In this document: positions 33,306 to 45,754 of the stretch, piece by piece
How the letters are laid out: the number at the start of each line of letters is the position of its first letter
How positions within the stretch are numbered: the first letter of the stretch is position 1
Program-made: the position numbers and the translations under genes
Assembly: GCF_008831285.2 (NCBI RefSeq)
Contig: NC_045141.1
Location: 5,101,224 to 5,165,223, forward strand
Source of the DNA: Nymphaea colorata
Taxonomy: Eukaryota; Streptophyta; Magnoliopsida; Nymphaeales; Nymphaeaceae
DNA: 64,000 nucleotides
Direction of reading: 5' to 3'
Notes under the pieces: generated by a model
What the model was told of the DNA's origin: nothing
Database searches by the model: none
What the model saw: the letters and a program-made list of their open reading frames with translations, nothing else

Positions 33306-35432
33306 CTCTGTTCCATCCATTCCCAGCCTCCTCGGTTATGCCCTGTTGATTCCGTGGCAGCCCTGATTTTCTCTTGTGCGTCATCTGAAACTCACAAGAT
33401 ATTGCAAGGGGAGGAAAGGAGTGGTGGCGGATGAGGAGTGTTGGCTTGTGATGATGCGCAACAGGTTGATGCACTATTTTAAGGGGCCAAAAAAGACATT
33501 GATGTATTTTTCTATAGCCCTGCCTCCTCTTTTCCCAAAAGTTCTTTATATGGCTAGATTTCTTTTGCACCGGTACAAATCGTTACAAAAAAATGTCAAA
33601 TTGGGCGCTTCAATTTGGTTGTTAATTCTGTTGGATAGTGGCCCTAAGCCCTATCCTTCATCTCGTAAGTGCAAGCCAGATTAAATTGAAAAACTCATTT
33701 CCAAAATAAAAGATTTCATTAAAATGAAATTCAAAAGTTTATTTTGTTACCATTACGAACCAGCCAAAAATTCTCTCTGGCGATAACCGCTGCTGGGATT
33801 CAGGAAATCCTGGGAGGCAGACTATAAAGTCTCAGCTTATGTTCATCTGAAGGTTGATCATTAGATTAACCTATCATTGGTTACTATAAAAATACTGTTC
33901 TTGCTTAAACGAGCCTTGAGCCTTACCATTTTATTCCTGTCAACTCTTGCTCTAGCCAATAGATAAGGTTGACCTTGCCCTTTACAGCACGGAGAAAAGT
34001 CTTTTGTTAGGCCAAGGGTCATTGCCAATAATATCATTGGTAACAACTTGTTGAGTTATTGACAATGGTAGAAGTCATTGCTAGAAGTTCTTACAGCAGT
34101 GATTTCTTCACTGCTATAGGTCCCCTTTTTCTTTTGAAAACAAAACAAAATGCCGCTTCTATAGCAGGTAAGCTAGTTTTGCCTAATTTGAAAGTGGGAC
34201 GGTTTCAAATAGATAATCTAGATCGATACCAACAAACAAAAACATAGACTACTGAAACAAATAGAGAGAGAGAGAGAGCGAGAGAGAGAGAGAGAGATGA
34301 ACACTCCATGCATCAGATTTTGAAACGTCAAATGGTGCATGCATTCTGCTCTGTATTTTCCATCACCGGGAACAGATAAATATTTATACTTTAAAAAACA
34401 TAACTTCTTTAATTGCTATACCAATAAGTAATAACAGTCAAATTAGGCCATCATGCTGTCAACTACCGAACATGGCAGCATGTACAAATTAATACCGTTA
34501 GATGTTATTGTATTAAATAACAATGAGTAATTGATATTATTGTGTAATGGTATATAATGGTATATGACTAATTTTCAACTAAGACGGAACAGAAGAAAGG
34601 GGAAACTAACATGACAAAAAGGTTTTATATGTCTTCAACTATTATATGTCCATTATCAAATAAAGAAGTCAGTTTTCTTACCAATTCATCCTTCACATTT
34701 TTAATTTGTTTCTTGGGAACAATATCAGTAGCTTGATCTTAAAACATTGCAATAGGTTGACAGAGATGAACCACTACAAAGTTCATGTTTCACAATCAAC
34801 AGCAAGTTGCATGCGAGGCATGTACATCAATGGAACTAGAGAGCTCACAAGAGAAAGGACCATAACTAGATTACCTACTTTATCATGTATTGAAAAAGAA
34901 TCCAGATACGAATAGCAAAAACCTGGTTCTCAACATTCATGTAATTCATGAAAAAGAGAGAATGTTCCTAGGCTCTATATTGTATTGCAATATGTAATTC
35001 ATGTAATTCATTGAAAAAGAATCCACATACAAATAGCAAAAACCTAATTCTTTTACATTTATCGACTCTATATTGTATTGCAATAAAATATTCAAAAGAA
35101 ATTAGTGTTCGTAGGCTCAATGCCTCTTGAATCTTCTCAACATAAGGTGATTCATTCAATTAAAAACAATTTATCTATTTGATAATTGATTTAAGCATGT
35201 AGACATAAGAAACTAACATATTCTTATACCTTCCATTATCTTCAATGATGATGTATGCTGCCATTTGATGGTGGAAATAATGTGTCACGAATAGCTGTGT
35301 AACATCATCTGAGATCTTCATCTCCCATATCTGTCCTCGCCATTTTCTATTTCCCTGTTGGCATTTACTTCCTCAAGCCTCCGGAGACCCAAGGAGTTCA
35401 TCGTTCTATTAGTCTTTGGTCAGGAGGTTATT
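33306..35432. other. Intergenic DNA, no gene recognised
   Basis: The 102-residue frame at 33,376-33,684 has no recognisable domain and overlaps frames on the other strand. A (GA)n microsatellite lies at 34,262-34,298. Two near-identical stretches near 34,900-35,090 (AATTCATG, TCTATATTGTATTGCAATA, AATAGCAAAAACCT) form a local tandem duplication of about 110 bp. Confidence 0.5.
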
Positions 35433-35755
35433 AGGGATGTCAATGAATCAGATTCAGATCAAATACCAGATCAAGTTTTTTTAGAAAAATCAGATATGAA
35501 AAAAAGAGTAATTTGATATCCAAATAAAAAATCAGATCAGATTCAGTATTAAAAATTGGCATCCGATTAAATTCAGATTGAGACTCAGCATCAAATAGAT
35601 ACCCAATCAGATACCAGAAAAAAAAGGATAATGGATATCTAAACCCAAATTTATAGATCCGGATCTAAATAATATATTTTATTCTACATTATTATAAATT
35701 TATAAATCTGAACCCAAATTTGAATCCCCAATTTCAATTAACATCCAAATCTAAA
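35433..35755. mobile_element. Degraded MITE-like element (GGGATGTCAATG family)
   Basis: Begins GGGATGTCAATGAATC and continues as degenerate GATTCAGATC/CAGATCAG words, ending near AACATCCAAATC. Plant hAT-related MITEs with this composition start TAGGGATGTCAA and end TTGACATCCCTA. Relatives of the right end occur at about 43,080-43,198 (GTTGATATCCCTA) and about 62,575-62,980 (TTAACATCCCTA). Confidence 0.4.
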
Positions 35756-35761
35756 ACCATT

Positions 35762-35966
35762 GCAAACTTGGTCGAGCACTTGACAAGGTTTGGGCCACCT
35801 CCAAATCCACTGCAACTGACATTTTGTTCATAAGCCTTCTTAATTTTATAGCTGCATTTTTTCATCAAGACCCACGACATCTGGTTACATGTATGGTGCA
35901 TAGCCTTTACGAAAATGACAAGTGCCCCCTGCCCACTTGTACTAGCTCCTTAGCCCACTTTTTGGG
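35762..35966 (+). repeat. Duplicated block B, copy 2
   Basis: Direct repeat of 31,314-31,515, somewhat better preserved. It is followed by block C copy 2 after about 160 bp, showing that B and C were duplicated together. Confidence 0.8.
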
Positions 35967-36125
35967 AACTTGGCATCCATGGGAGCCTGTGCACAAGCCT
36001 GGGCATATAACCAGCTTTGAATATCCACCCATGTCATCGACACTATACTAAACACTTGAGAGAGAGAGAGATAGAGAGCTTCTCAGTGATGGAAACAGGG
36101 ATGGGGAGCACATGAAGAAGGGGTA

Positions 36126-36545
36126 GAGAGTTTATTTCCTCTCTTAAGTGTAAAGTGTGTTGCAGGCCGCCTCATGAGCTTATTGTTGCCAACTCCACCA
36201 TCATCAATGTTGTCGTCCTCTTCTAAAGAGATTTACTAGAGAAATTATGATTTAGCAATTTCCAACTTTCAAGAGGCTGTGAAGCTCAAACGGAAGAATG
36301 TTATGGCCTTCTGCCTCTAGGGATCTGTTACAAAAATGAAAACTAATTCTTAAAGCTGTGTATTAACTTTGTTTTCCTTACACCTATTGTAAAGGTGTAA
36401 AATTGAATTGTGGTGTTCTTTGTCACGCATGTGGAATTCTCTAGAAGGTTGAAGGCAGATTCTGTATAATAGAAAATATTCTTTCATGCCTGTATTTGAT
36501 TTTGTACAAAAAAGAGTATAAATATGTGAAAGGAAGAAGAGCACG
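36126..36545 (+). repeat. Duplicated block C, copy 2
   Basis: Direct repeat of 32,876-33,305. Similarity stops at GAAGAAGAGCA (36,545), exactly where the truncated copia LTR begins. This places the breakpoint of the retroelement's left end inside block C. Confidence 0.85.
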
Positions 36546-36550
36546 ATGCC

Positions 36551-36645
36551 AAACATCATGGGTGAAGATGACCAGCCGAATGTAGTGGGATAAGATGAGC
36601 CAGTCAAATGTCGTTGAAACCAAAAACCGTGGTGACTTAAACTAG
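36551..36645 (+). mobile_element. Truncated copia 5' LTR remnant
   Basis: About 95 bp match the middle of the complete LTR at 40,077-40,387: CATCATGGG, GTGGGATAAGATGAGCCAG, AAATGTCGTTGAAAC and AAAAACCGTG. Both LTR ends are missing. This is the only trace of the left LTR of the element whose coding part starts at 37,190. Confidence 0.75.
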
Positions 36646-37189
36646 TGACTTTCTTAATCACGTGCACTGTTTCTGGCATCCAGCGGATCAGGTAGCATTG
36701 CCAGCCTTCCACGATCCTCCAGCAGTCATCCCAGAACAGTTCGAGCAAGCATCGATCTAATCCCTACGATTGGAGGATTCCCTGCATTCTATAGAGTGGT
36801 TCTTCGGTGAACCTGCCCCTTTCACTACTGTTCGCAATGCTGACCACCTTTTCCTGTCAAAATTCATTGACATCCCCAAAGGAAGGTGAACCTAACAAGC
36901 CAACCTCGATCACTGAGGTATCCTCTCACAGCTGGAATCCTCGAATTCGTGGCCGTCCCTCTCTTTGTTTCAAGTTTCTTGATGCCCTCTATTTCTTCAC
37001 TTGCCGCCTCTGGTGTCGACCCCCATTGGGCCCCAAAAGGGTCAAACAACATCGTAAGGCCGTGGTGACTCCTGCTCGACCGGTGACGTGATCAGAGCCA
37101 GCCAGATTTCCACCATCTTTCCTGTGGCGTTTTTTCTTCTCCTTTGCATGGGAAGTCGGGTATTGAGTCCTCAGCATTAAGGAGGAGTC

Positions 37190-40076
37190 ATGGCCGACAA
37201 AGGAAAGAACAATGAGTCTGGAAATATCAATGGCCATGAAAATGCCCAGGTGATATTTGATCTCTTCTATTTGCATCATTCGGATAATTTCGGAAGTGGG
37301 TTAGTATCTCAACCACTTATCGGTGATAACTATGCAATCTGGAGCAGGGTCATGATCATGGCTCTATCAGCCAAAAACAAGTTAGGATTCGTTGATCGGA
37401 CTATCAAAGAGCCTAAAGAGGATGAACATAATCGTATGTTGTGGGTACAATGTAACAATTTGGCTCTAGCATGTATTCTTAATTCAATTAATAAGGAGAT
37501 TCATGCTAGCATCACTTATGCTGCCTCAGATCAAGTAATATGGACGGAGTTAAAAGAAAGATATACTCAGAGTCTTGCACCAAGAGTCTTTCAGCTACAC
37601 AGTTCAATACATCGATTACAACAAGAGTCCATGTCTGTTACTACATATTATACAAAACATATTGTATAAAAATCAAAGTGCTTTGGGAAGAATTAAATTA
37701 CTACAATTCTGTGTCTGCGTTCATGTGGGGGCATAAAAAATTATTCGGATCAAATCCAAAGAGAACATGTAATTTAGTTACTGAAGGGACTGAATGACTC
37801 ATATGATGCTATTAGAGGACAGATTTTATTGCTTGTCCCTTATCCACAGTAAACAAATTATCTACTCTAGTCTTGCAGGAGGAACAACTGCACAAAGCAA
37901 GATTCACGCCATCAGCCTCTCACACCACCTTGGCAATATCACACAATCATATTCTCAAAGCAACATAACTTGAACAAAGTTTCAAGTTTCAATGAAATAA
38001 AGAAAGACATCAAAGATGACCAATCTGTAGCAATTGTCATAACACAGGTCATGTGAAAGATAAATATTTCAAGTTGAATGGCTATCCTCGAGGACATCGA
38101 TTCCATGATCCCAACTTTCGACCACCACTAGCTGCAGCTACCATTCATAATCAAAGACGGGTGGACCTCCATGCAAGCAATGGTACTAGTTTCTCTGGCA
38201 GCAACGGTCAAAATTCCAAGGAAGTTGTGCCTTCATTCACTATGGATGAGTATCAGAAACTCTTATCACTTGTTAGAACTCCATCTTCCTTTATCAATTT
38301 CGCAGGTAATATATATTCATATAGTGTCTCCCATCTTACTTTGATTATCGATTCTAGAGCAAGTCGGTGCATTTGTGCCGTTAGCTCTCTACTTCAAAAA
38401 CCAACCAACTGCCGAGTACCTATAAACTTACCTAATCGACATACAATAACTGTCCATCAAACTAGTGATGTTAAACTACCACCGTTCAATCTCGAAAATT
38501 CCTTGTATATTTTCTCTTTCAAAGTGAACCTACTCTCTGTGAGTCAATTGAGCAAGGCACTAAACTTTTCCGTAACTTTCTTCCCTACTCATTGTGTCTT
38601 GCAGGACCTGAATGCGGGATTTCTATTGCTCTCTTATTTCCCCTCCCTTGACCAATGGTAACTTGACATTTAATGCACTGAAAGGCACAAGGTACCCTCT
38701 TTCTTACTTTACTTCACTTTCTCTTTTCTCCCCTAAAAACCTTTGAAGTGGCAGTTGGATATAGGGAGTGGTGAGACACAATGAACTTAGAAATTAGTAC
38801 TAAAGGAAAACAACACTTGGAGAATGAGCACTTCACCACAAGGAGTTAAGCCCATCGGTTGCAAGTGAGTTTACAAAATCGAGTTTTGATCAGATGGTAC
38901 TGTTGAGCGGTACAAGATGGCACGCCTCGTCGCCAAAGGTTATTCTCAATAGGAAGGACTGGACTACAATGAGACATTTGTACCAGCTGCAAAAATGGTA
39001 ACTATGTGAACTTTACTTTTAGTCGCTGTGGAAAATGATTGGTTAATATATTAAATGGATGTGAAGAATGTCTTTCTTCATGGCGATTTGCTTGAAGAAG
39101 TAAATATGAAGGTTCCACCAAGATATGACCGTAAGGGGGAGAATCTAGTATGTAAATTACATAAATCTCTCTACGGTCTCAAACAGTCTCCTCGAAATTG
39201 GTTTCACAAATTGTCCTTGGCACTAGTGGAGTTTGGATTCAGTCAATCAAATGCCAAACACACATTATTCATTTACAAACAAGACCAATTTTTGTTGTTG
39301 TTCCCGTTTATGTGGACGACCTTATTATTACGGGCAACAACAAGGAGCTGATTGACAAATCTAAGCAATTTTTATGTCAGAAATTTCTTGTGAAAGACCT
39401 ATACTCTTAAATATTTTTTGGGTTTAGAAATTGCTTGTTCAAGTGCAGTAATTTATGTTTCACAGCAAACGTATGCCCTCAACATTATATGCGAAACAAG
39501 TATAACGGGTGCCAAGCCAATGGAATTTCTAGTGGAACGAAAGCTCAGACTCGAAGAAGGTACTCTCCTAAGCACACAAACCAATCTTCAAATGAGTGTG
39601 TTTTGTGATTATGATTGGGTGGCGTGTCAAGAAACGTGAAGGTCAATAACTAGTTATTGTGTTCTTCTTGGTGATTCTCCAATTTCATGAAAGACAAAAA
39701 AACAGCCCACAGTATCTCACTCCTTTGCAGAAGCAGAATACCCGGCATTGGCAAATGCGGTATGTGAAGTGACTTGGTTGAAATTCTTATTGTCGGATCT
39801 AGGCGTGAGACATCTACAACCGACAAATCTATACTGCGACAATCAGACTGCCATGCATATTGCTGCCAATCCAGTTTTTCATTAGCGTACCAAACATATA
39901 GATTTAGATTGTCATGTGGTTTGAAAAAAAATAAATCAAGGTGTAGTGAGAACCAGTTACATTAACAACAAAGATCAGCTGGCAGACTTATTCACTAAGG
40001 CCTTAGGCAACGAAGAATTTAATCATCTTCTATCCAAACTGAACATAAGAAACTCTACACTTAGTTTGAGGGGGAG
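37190..40076 (+). pseudogene. Ty1/copia gag-pol pseudogene lacking integrase
   Basis: Gag starts at 37,190 (MADKGKNNESG) with LHHSDN ... GDNYAIWSRVMIMALSAKNK, typical of copia gag, and is interrupted near 37,668. A zinc knuckle at about 38,026 (CSNCHNTGH...) has its last Cys replaced by Tyr. The protease near 38,345 reads LIIDSRAS in place of D-S-G-A. GAG-pre-integrase and integrase are deleted: sequence jumps near 38,650-38,780 from protease tail to reverse transcriptase (NTWRMSTSPQGVKPIGCK, then ARLVAKGYSQ). Reverse transcriptase includes [23 protein letters not shown] and [10 protein letters not shown], with a frameshift before YVDD. RNase H has [15 protein letters not shown] and DQLADLFTKAL with stops. 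It cannot be autonomous. Confidence 0.9.
40066..40076 (+). other. Polypurine tract of the copia element
   Basis: TTGAGGGGGAG lies immediately before the TGTTA start of the LTR. It is the second-strand primer site expected at the 3' end of a copia internal region. Confidence 0.85.
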
Positions 40077-40387
40077 TGTTAAAATTAAGATTCGCTTCTT
40101 ATCTTCTTATTTTGACATCTTAACGATAAGATTTCAGTTGGTTAGTGTAGCTGTTAGGATGAACCAGCCAAATATCATGGGAGAGATGAGCCAACCGAGT
40201 GTCATGGGATAAGATAAGCCAGGCAAATATCATGGGATAAGATGAGCCTGCCAAATGTCGTTGAAACTAAAAACCGTGTACTACTTTTTCTTCTGTATAT
40301 AGGTGTGTAAGATCAATAGAAAATATGAAGCAATTCTCTGTTCTCTTCCTTGTGTTACATTCTTCCTTAACTCAAATAATTTCTACA
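40077..40387 (+). mobile_element. Complete copia LTR, 311 bp, shared by two elements
   Basis: Starts TGTTAAAATT after the polypurine tract and ends TTCTACA, with the canonical TG...CA. It holds degenerate 28 bp tandem repeats (ATCATGGGATAAGATGAGCC, about 40,160-40,262) and a TATATAGG promoter-like site near 40,297. It is the 3' LTR of the element at left. It also sits where the 5' LTR of the next element should be, since a degenerate primer-binding site (ending CAGAGCC, about 40,398-40,404) and a new gag ATG (40,405) follow at once. Confidence 0.85.
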
Positions 40388-40404
40388 TACTATAATACAG
40401 AGCC

Positions 40405-42162
40405 ATGGCGTCAACAGGCAAGGCTCCCAATTCTTCCAACTCTTTTTCCGCAAGTGGAGCAGAGTCCTCTTATGGTAACACATCATCACTATTGAAAACC
40501 TCTTTTTCCTTCATCATTCAGACAACCCTGGTACTATATTGGTTTCACAATTAGTAACTAGTGAAAATTACTCAACCTGGACTCATGTTATGAGAATCGC
40601 ATTGTCTACCAAAAACAACTTGACCTCTGTTGAAGGTAGTCTTCCCAAACCCCGCGTTGCAGCTCCTGAGGTCATGATGTGGAAGGCTTCACAATCACAT
40701 GGTCTTTCATGGATTCTTAACTCCATCTCAAAATAATTATCAAGCCATATCATCTACACCACCACAATTATTGAAGTCTGGGCACACTTAAAGGACCTAT
40801 TCACTGAAAGCACAAACCCCTCATAAGTACCAACTCAAGTCCTCCATTAGTCATTTGAATCAAGAAAATATATTTGTTGCTCTTTATTTTACAATATTGG
40901 CATAAGCTTTCGTCCTATGATGTTCTTTCGGAATGCTCTTGCAATGCCTTGAAAGTGGTTGCTGAAAAGCAACAAGAAGAGAGAGTGATTGAATTTCTTA
41001 TGAGATTGAATGATTCATTCAATGCTATAAGATGGCAAATTCTACATACGCAACCCTTGCCTTCTCTACAAAAGACATGCACCGGTCCTTCAAGAGGAGA
41101 AGCTCGCCTTCAACTAGTGCTGTGGAGTATGTTGGTCTCTCAGCAAGTGCAAATTTGAATGCATTCAAAACCAACAAAACAGGCACCCACAATACTTCTG
41201 CAATTACTGCAAGATTGCAGGACATCAAAGGAACGATGCTTCAAATTAAATGGTTACCCTCCAAACTTTATAGGTGGAAAATAGAGCTAGACAAGGGGGC
41301 TATTATCAAGGCCTCTGTTGGAGGGAAAACTGATTCCAATGCCTTAATCTCCTCCATGCATGGAAAATAGTTCAGCAAGGACATTGCTCCAATTCTAACT
41401 GAAGATGAATTTATTCAATTCAAAAAACTCCTCAAAAATCGATCAGTAACCCAAATAAACTTTATAGCTATGTCATTCTTCAAACTAGACACCAGGGTAA
41501 TAGATATTGGTGCTAGTCACCACATGTCATGCTGCCATAAATCAATGCTAGATGACACAAAATTAGTTGTTGCATTTTCAATTAGAGTTCAGGACAACAA
41601 ATGATATATGCTACATGTGTCGGTAAAGTTGTTCTATCACCTTCCATTTTTCTTTCAAAAAGTGTATTATCTTCCAAAGTTTGCTTACAACATATTGTCA
41701 GTGAGCATATTTATTCAGAAAACCAAGCGTCATTTGATTTTCCCCACTACTGGGTGCTTTGTTCAGGACCCAATCTCCATGACGTGGACTGAGCTGGGTG
41801 ATTCATCAGGGGATTCTTCATTTTCAAGTCACCTCTTACAACTGTAGACTGCTTGTTCACGAAACCCACTCAATCAGATTTTGATGTTTGGCATATGAGA
41901 CTTGGGCACCCATCCTACTCAAAGAATCAAATGCTCTGAAAGCATGACTCTATCATTAAGTTGTCAAATCTTTTCTGTGAAGTATGTAGTGTTGCTAAAC
42001 AATATAGATTGATGTTCAAATTAAGTGAATCGTGTTTTGCTAAACCTTTTGATTTGCTAGTTTCTGTTTACGAAAGCTCTTGGGAATAATTTTCCCATGC
42101 ATCGCATACTCAAGCACATTACCTTTTGTCTATTATGGATGATTTTTCAAGAGCCATGTGGG
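40405..42162 (+). pseudogene. Second Ty1/copia gag-protease-integrase pseudogene, cut by gap
   Basis: Begins at ATG 40,405 (MASTGKAPNSS). After a frameshift it reads NPGTILVSQLVTSENYSTW, a copia gag signature, then a degraded gag. The protease motif near 41,495 is VIDIGASHHMS (Ile in the middle of D-x-G). The protease tail reads VYYLPKFAYNILSV. A GAG-pre-integrase near 41,885 reads DVWHMRLGHPS, followed by the CxxC ... AKQ zinc-binding region. The integrase core starts with LSIMDDFSRAMW (the second Asp of IMDD is the usual first catalytic Asp) and stops at a run of N. Reverse transcriptase is not seen after the gap. Several frameshifts and stops make it a pseudogene. Confidence 0.85.
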
Positions 42163-42262
42163 NNNNNNNNNNNNNNNNNNNNNNNNNNNNNNNNNNNNNN
42201 NNNNNNNNNNNNNNNNNNNNNNNNNNNNNNNNNNNNNNNNNNNNNNNNNNNNNNNNNNNNNN
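42163..42262. other. Assembly gap (100 N)
   Basis: Exactly 100 N, the conventional placeholder for a gap of unknown size. It falls in the integrase core of the second copia element, so the missing sequence may be several kilobases of retroelement. Confidence 0.98.
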
Positions 42263-45200
42263 CATAATTATATTAATTAAAGTACATTGTTTGGTACTTA
42301 TGTTCAAGAAGCAACTTCTTTGGTTTCTGTCAAATTCCGACTTTATGAGCCTCAAAATTTGAAATTGGTCTGATAACTACAAAAAACACCATAAGCCTTT
42401 GCTATAGTCACCATAAACTATGGCTATGTGATCATTATTGCTAATGCTTAGTTGCAGGTGTTTTTAGGGGTCATTTTTTAAACAAATTTATCATCAATCA
42501 ATTTTTGACGTCGATCAATTTTAATTCCTAGAGGTCCTCATACGTCAATACCAATAATTTTTTTTTTGAAACATGTAATTTTTTAAATATATAATATAGA
42601 TATTCTCGCACTAATTTGACAAAACGGTCCATTAAAAAATTTGTAGTTCTAAAAGTGTCTTTTTCATATTTTTTAAAATGCCCATTTTGTTGAATTTCTT
42701 GATTGAAGTTTTCTTTATTATTTCCAATTAAATAAATAAATTATTTAAGATCTCCTATTTAGTTGATGCCTTAACTATAATGGTTTGCTTGATTACAAAA
42801 AAGTGTTTAATTAAATAAAATATTAATTAATTAATTAATTTTATATGATATTTTAAATATTATAAGTTAAATGGTGTATATGGTAACTATAGAGCTATTA
42901 TTATATGCAACTCCAAGAAACTCATTTGCTTTTAGTGAAATACCTTCATATAAAATTCATATTCTTTTTTTGTCATAATGTTAACTAAGTGGGTTTGGCT
43001 AGACCTTATGCCCAATCCTCTACCATTGACATAGGTTACAACTTCAAAACCTATTGTCACCAACTCAAGCTCCCACCAGATATTTATTTAAAACCGAATT
43101 CGATCTGATTTTGTTAACCGGATGGTAAATTCCTTACCATATCTGAAATTTTTAAAAGTAATTCGGATGGATCCAAGTCTGATCCGTTGATATCCCTACC
43201 TTTGGGGAACTCCTTGAGCGCTCTAACTTCATCTCTCTTCCTTCATTTATTTTTCTCTCTCTCTTTGAACACTTCTTCATCTTCAAACTTTGGATTCTCC
43301 TTCTTTTCTAACCTTCATCTTCAATGAGTAGAAAGGGGAGCACGTGGAGACCCTTGGAAAGCTTCTTCAACACGTGAGAGTTTTCTTTTTTCATTGTCTG
43401 ATTAAAGTAATGGACTCATCTATTCTTGAACTCTACCATCTCAAGGTATGTAGCATCACTTTCTTCTAATCTTCCCTTCATCATCTCCCCATGGCCATGT
43501 AAGTGAGCTCTTGAAATTTCCTCCTCAAAGCCAAGAGCCACTTTTGAGTGCATTGGAAGTATGAGCAATGTTAAGCCAAGTCTTGTTTGTTTGATGAATT
43601 CAAATAGGCACGATATGTGTTTTGTTCAACCTTCAATTGAGTGTATGCCTTCGTTATATCACTACAGACAATATGCATGTATAGCAAGTTGAATTTTGAG
43701 TTTGGGGCTTGTCCAACCCAAGAAAAACACTATGAATATATAGATGTTAAAATGCATTTTGATATCAATTAGATCTACATTCTGTTGATAAAATACCTAT
43801 TGGTTGTCCTGTTAGTAGCCTTAGAAGTGTGATCCACCTTTAAAAGTGTCTTCCCAACGGGATTTAAGAACAAGAGGAGCACTCTTTATTGATAGTTGTT
43901 TTTTTTTCTGAAGTTAGTCTATCTCCCACACCCAATGGTGGGAGAGACATACTCTTTTTGCAATAATAAATGAAATATTTTCAACTTCGTCTTTATATAT
44001 AATATATGTATATATATCTTATTTTTAAAAGGACTTCGAAAATAAGTTCTCCCTCAGGAGGTTATGGAGACTTAGCCAAGCCTCTCCCCTGAGCCCAAGT
44101 TTCTCTATTGCCTACATAAAATACTGAAGTTGAAATTTTCAAAATTATCTCCTAAATCTTAATTTCTATACAAAAATAAAAGAGGGGTTAAAATATCTTG
44201 TTATTAGATCCTTTTTCTTCCTTCTTTTCTTCGCTCTTTCTTATTTTGTCTTTTTTTTAGAATATTTATATCTCTCTGATTATTCCTCTAAATCTATCTT
44301 TTATTCGTTTTCCTTTCTCTATTTCTTCTCTCCCTTAAAAATTTTTACGTCTCTCTCTCTCTTTGTGACGCACACACACACACATATTTTTCTCTTAAAC
44401 TCTCTTGCTCATCTACTAGTTTTCTCTTTATTTCTTTCCCATTTCTTATAAATCTTTATTTCTCTCTCTCTTAATTTTCTCTTAAAAATCTCTTGCTCTT
44501 TTACAGGTTATTCTCTGTCTATATTTTCTCTCTCTTAAAAATATTTGTATATATATATATATATATATCTCTTTCTGTTTTGAACAAGGTTTATGAAATA
44601 CTTTCCTTTAAAAAGAATTTCCTTCCTTCGCTTTATAAAGTTTTAACTTCGTTACCAAGTATCAGAACACATACAGGTTGAAGATGATGTTCGAGTCAAT
44701 ATGAAAGGCATTGAGAATGAACTTAGCCATAGGATTAGTTATCCCTGGTAAAGATGTTGGGAATAGCCAAGCCTGGTACCAACAGGCCAGTCCCTTTTTT
44801 GTTCTTTTGAAAATAAAAATAATTTTTTAATACACTCCAAAAACAAAACCTAAAAAATTTTAGGATGCCAATAACCTATTTGCACATAAGGCAATATCAG
44901 GCTGGGTGATGGTCATAGATAGCAATGCTTCCACAATACTTCATTATAAAGCAGCAGCCTTGGACATTGAGTTGTTACCAGCAAATAATGTTATGAATGT
45001 GGCCATCAGCGTGTTCATGGGTTTGGCTTCATGCATTCTTGCATGCTTGAAAAGAATGAAGATATTACTTTCTTTGAGATAACACCAAGCTTCCTCTTAA
45101 CATTGGTGGAGGATTCACTTCATGGGAAATAGAATGAGGATTTTTCAAGTTTCATTTTTGGTTGTGGGGGGAGGGGTCTTCTGTTTAACAAACAGGGCCA

Positions 45201-45754
45201 TTTTGGTCTTTTTGATCATTTTTAGTCCATAACACATGGTCCTTTGTTAGAGGGCCATTACATATAACATGCTTCAATAACACAATGTTGCTCATAGCAT
45301 ATAATTATCATCCTCCTCATTCAAGGGCTTTTCTTTTATAAAATTGGACTTCAGTGCAAAACTTACTGGAATTGTTCATTTTCAGTCATTCTTCTTGTTG
45401 TGCATTTTTTTGGTAGGTTTGAGAAATTATGCTGAGCATATAGTACATCAAAATTTTTGACAATTGAAAGGATTTGTGTGGACCGTGGCTAATGAGGTGT
45501 CCTTACTTAGAATAAGGCACAAACTGCAATAATGGACAAAGTTCCAAGCCTCTCTAACGTAACTTGCACTAGAAATGTGTGAGTTGATCTACAAGATTGT
45601 TCACCCAGATGCCTTAGGAATAGAACACACAGGCATATTAAGCGCAACTGTAATTGAGCAATGCAAGTGAGAGCTGTCAATGAAAGCAATCAAACTACAT
45701 TTCCACCTCCAACTATTTTAGCCAATGGTTGGCGCCCTGGAATTAAATCTCATT
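42263..45754. other. Intergenic DNA, no gene recognised
   Basis: No coding region identified. It holds a CACTA-like terminal sequence near 42,375 (ACTACAAAAAACACC), a MITE right end at about 43,080-43,198 (CCGTTGATATCCCTA), pyrimidine-rich stretches around 44,220-44,530 and a (TA)n run at 44,545-44,568. The reverse transcriptase expected after the copia integrase is not visible to the right of the gap. Confidence 0.5.

Noticed and set aside
33376-33684. 102-residue open frame as a gene
   Set aside because: No domain, overlapping frames on the opposite strand, and composition like the surrounding non-coding DNA.
42119-42362. Open frames spanning the N run
   Set aside because: Two thirds of the codons are unknown bases. 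Only the left part (integrase start) is meaningful.
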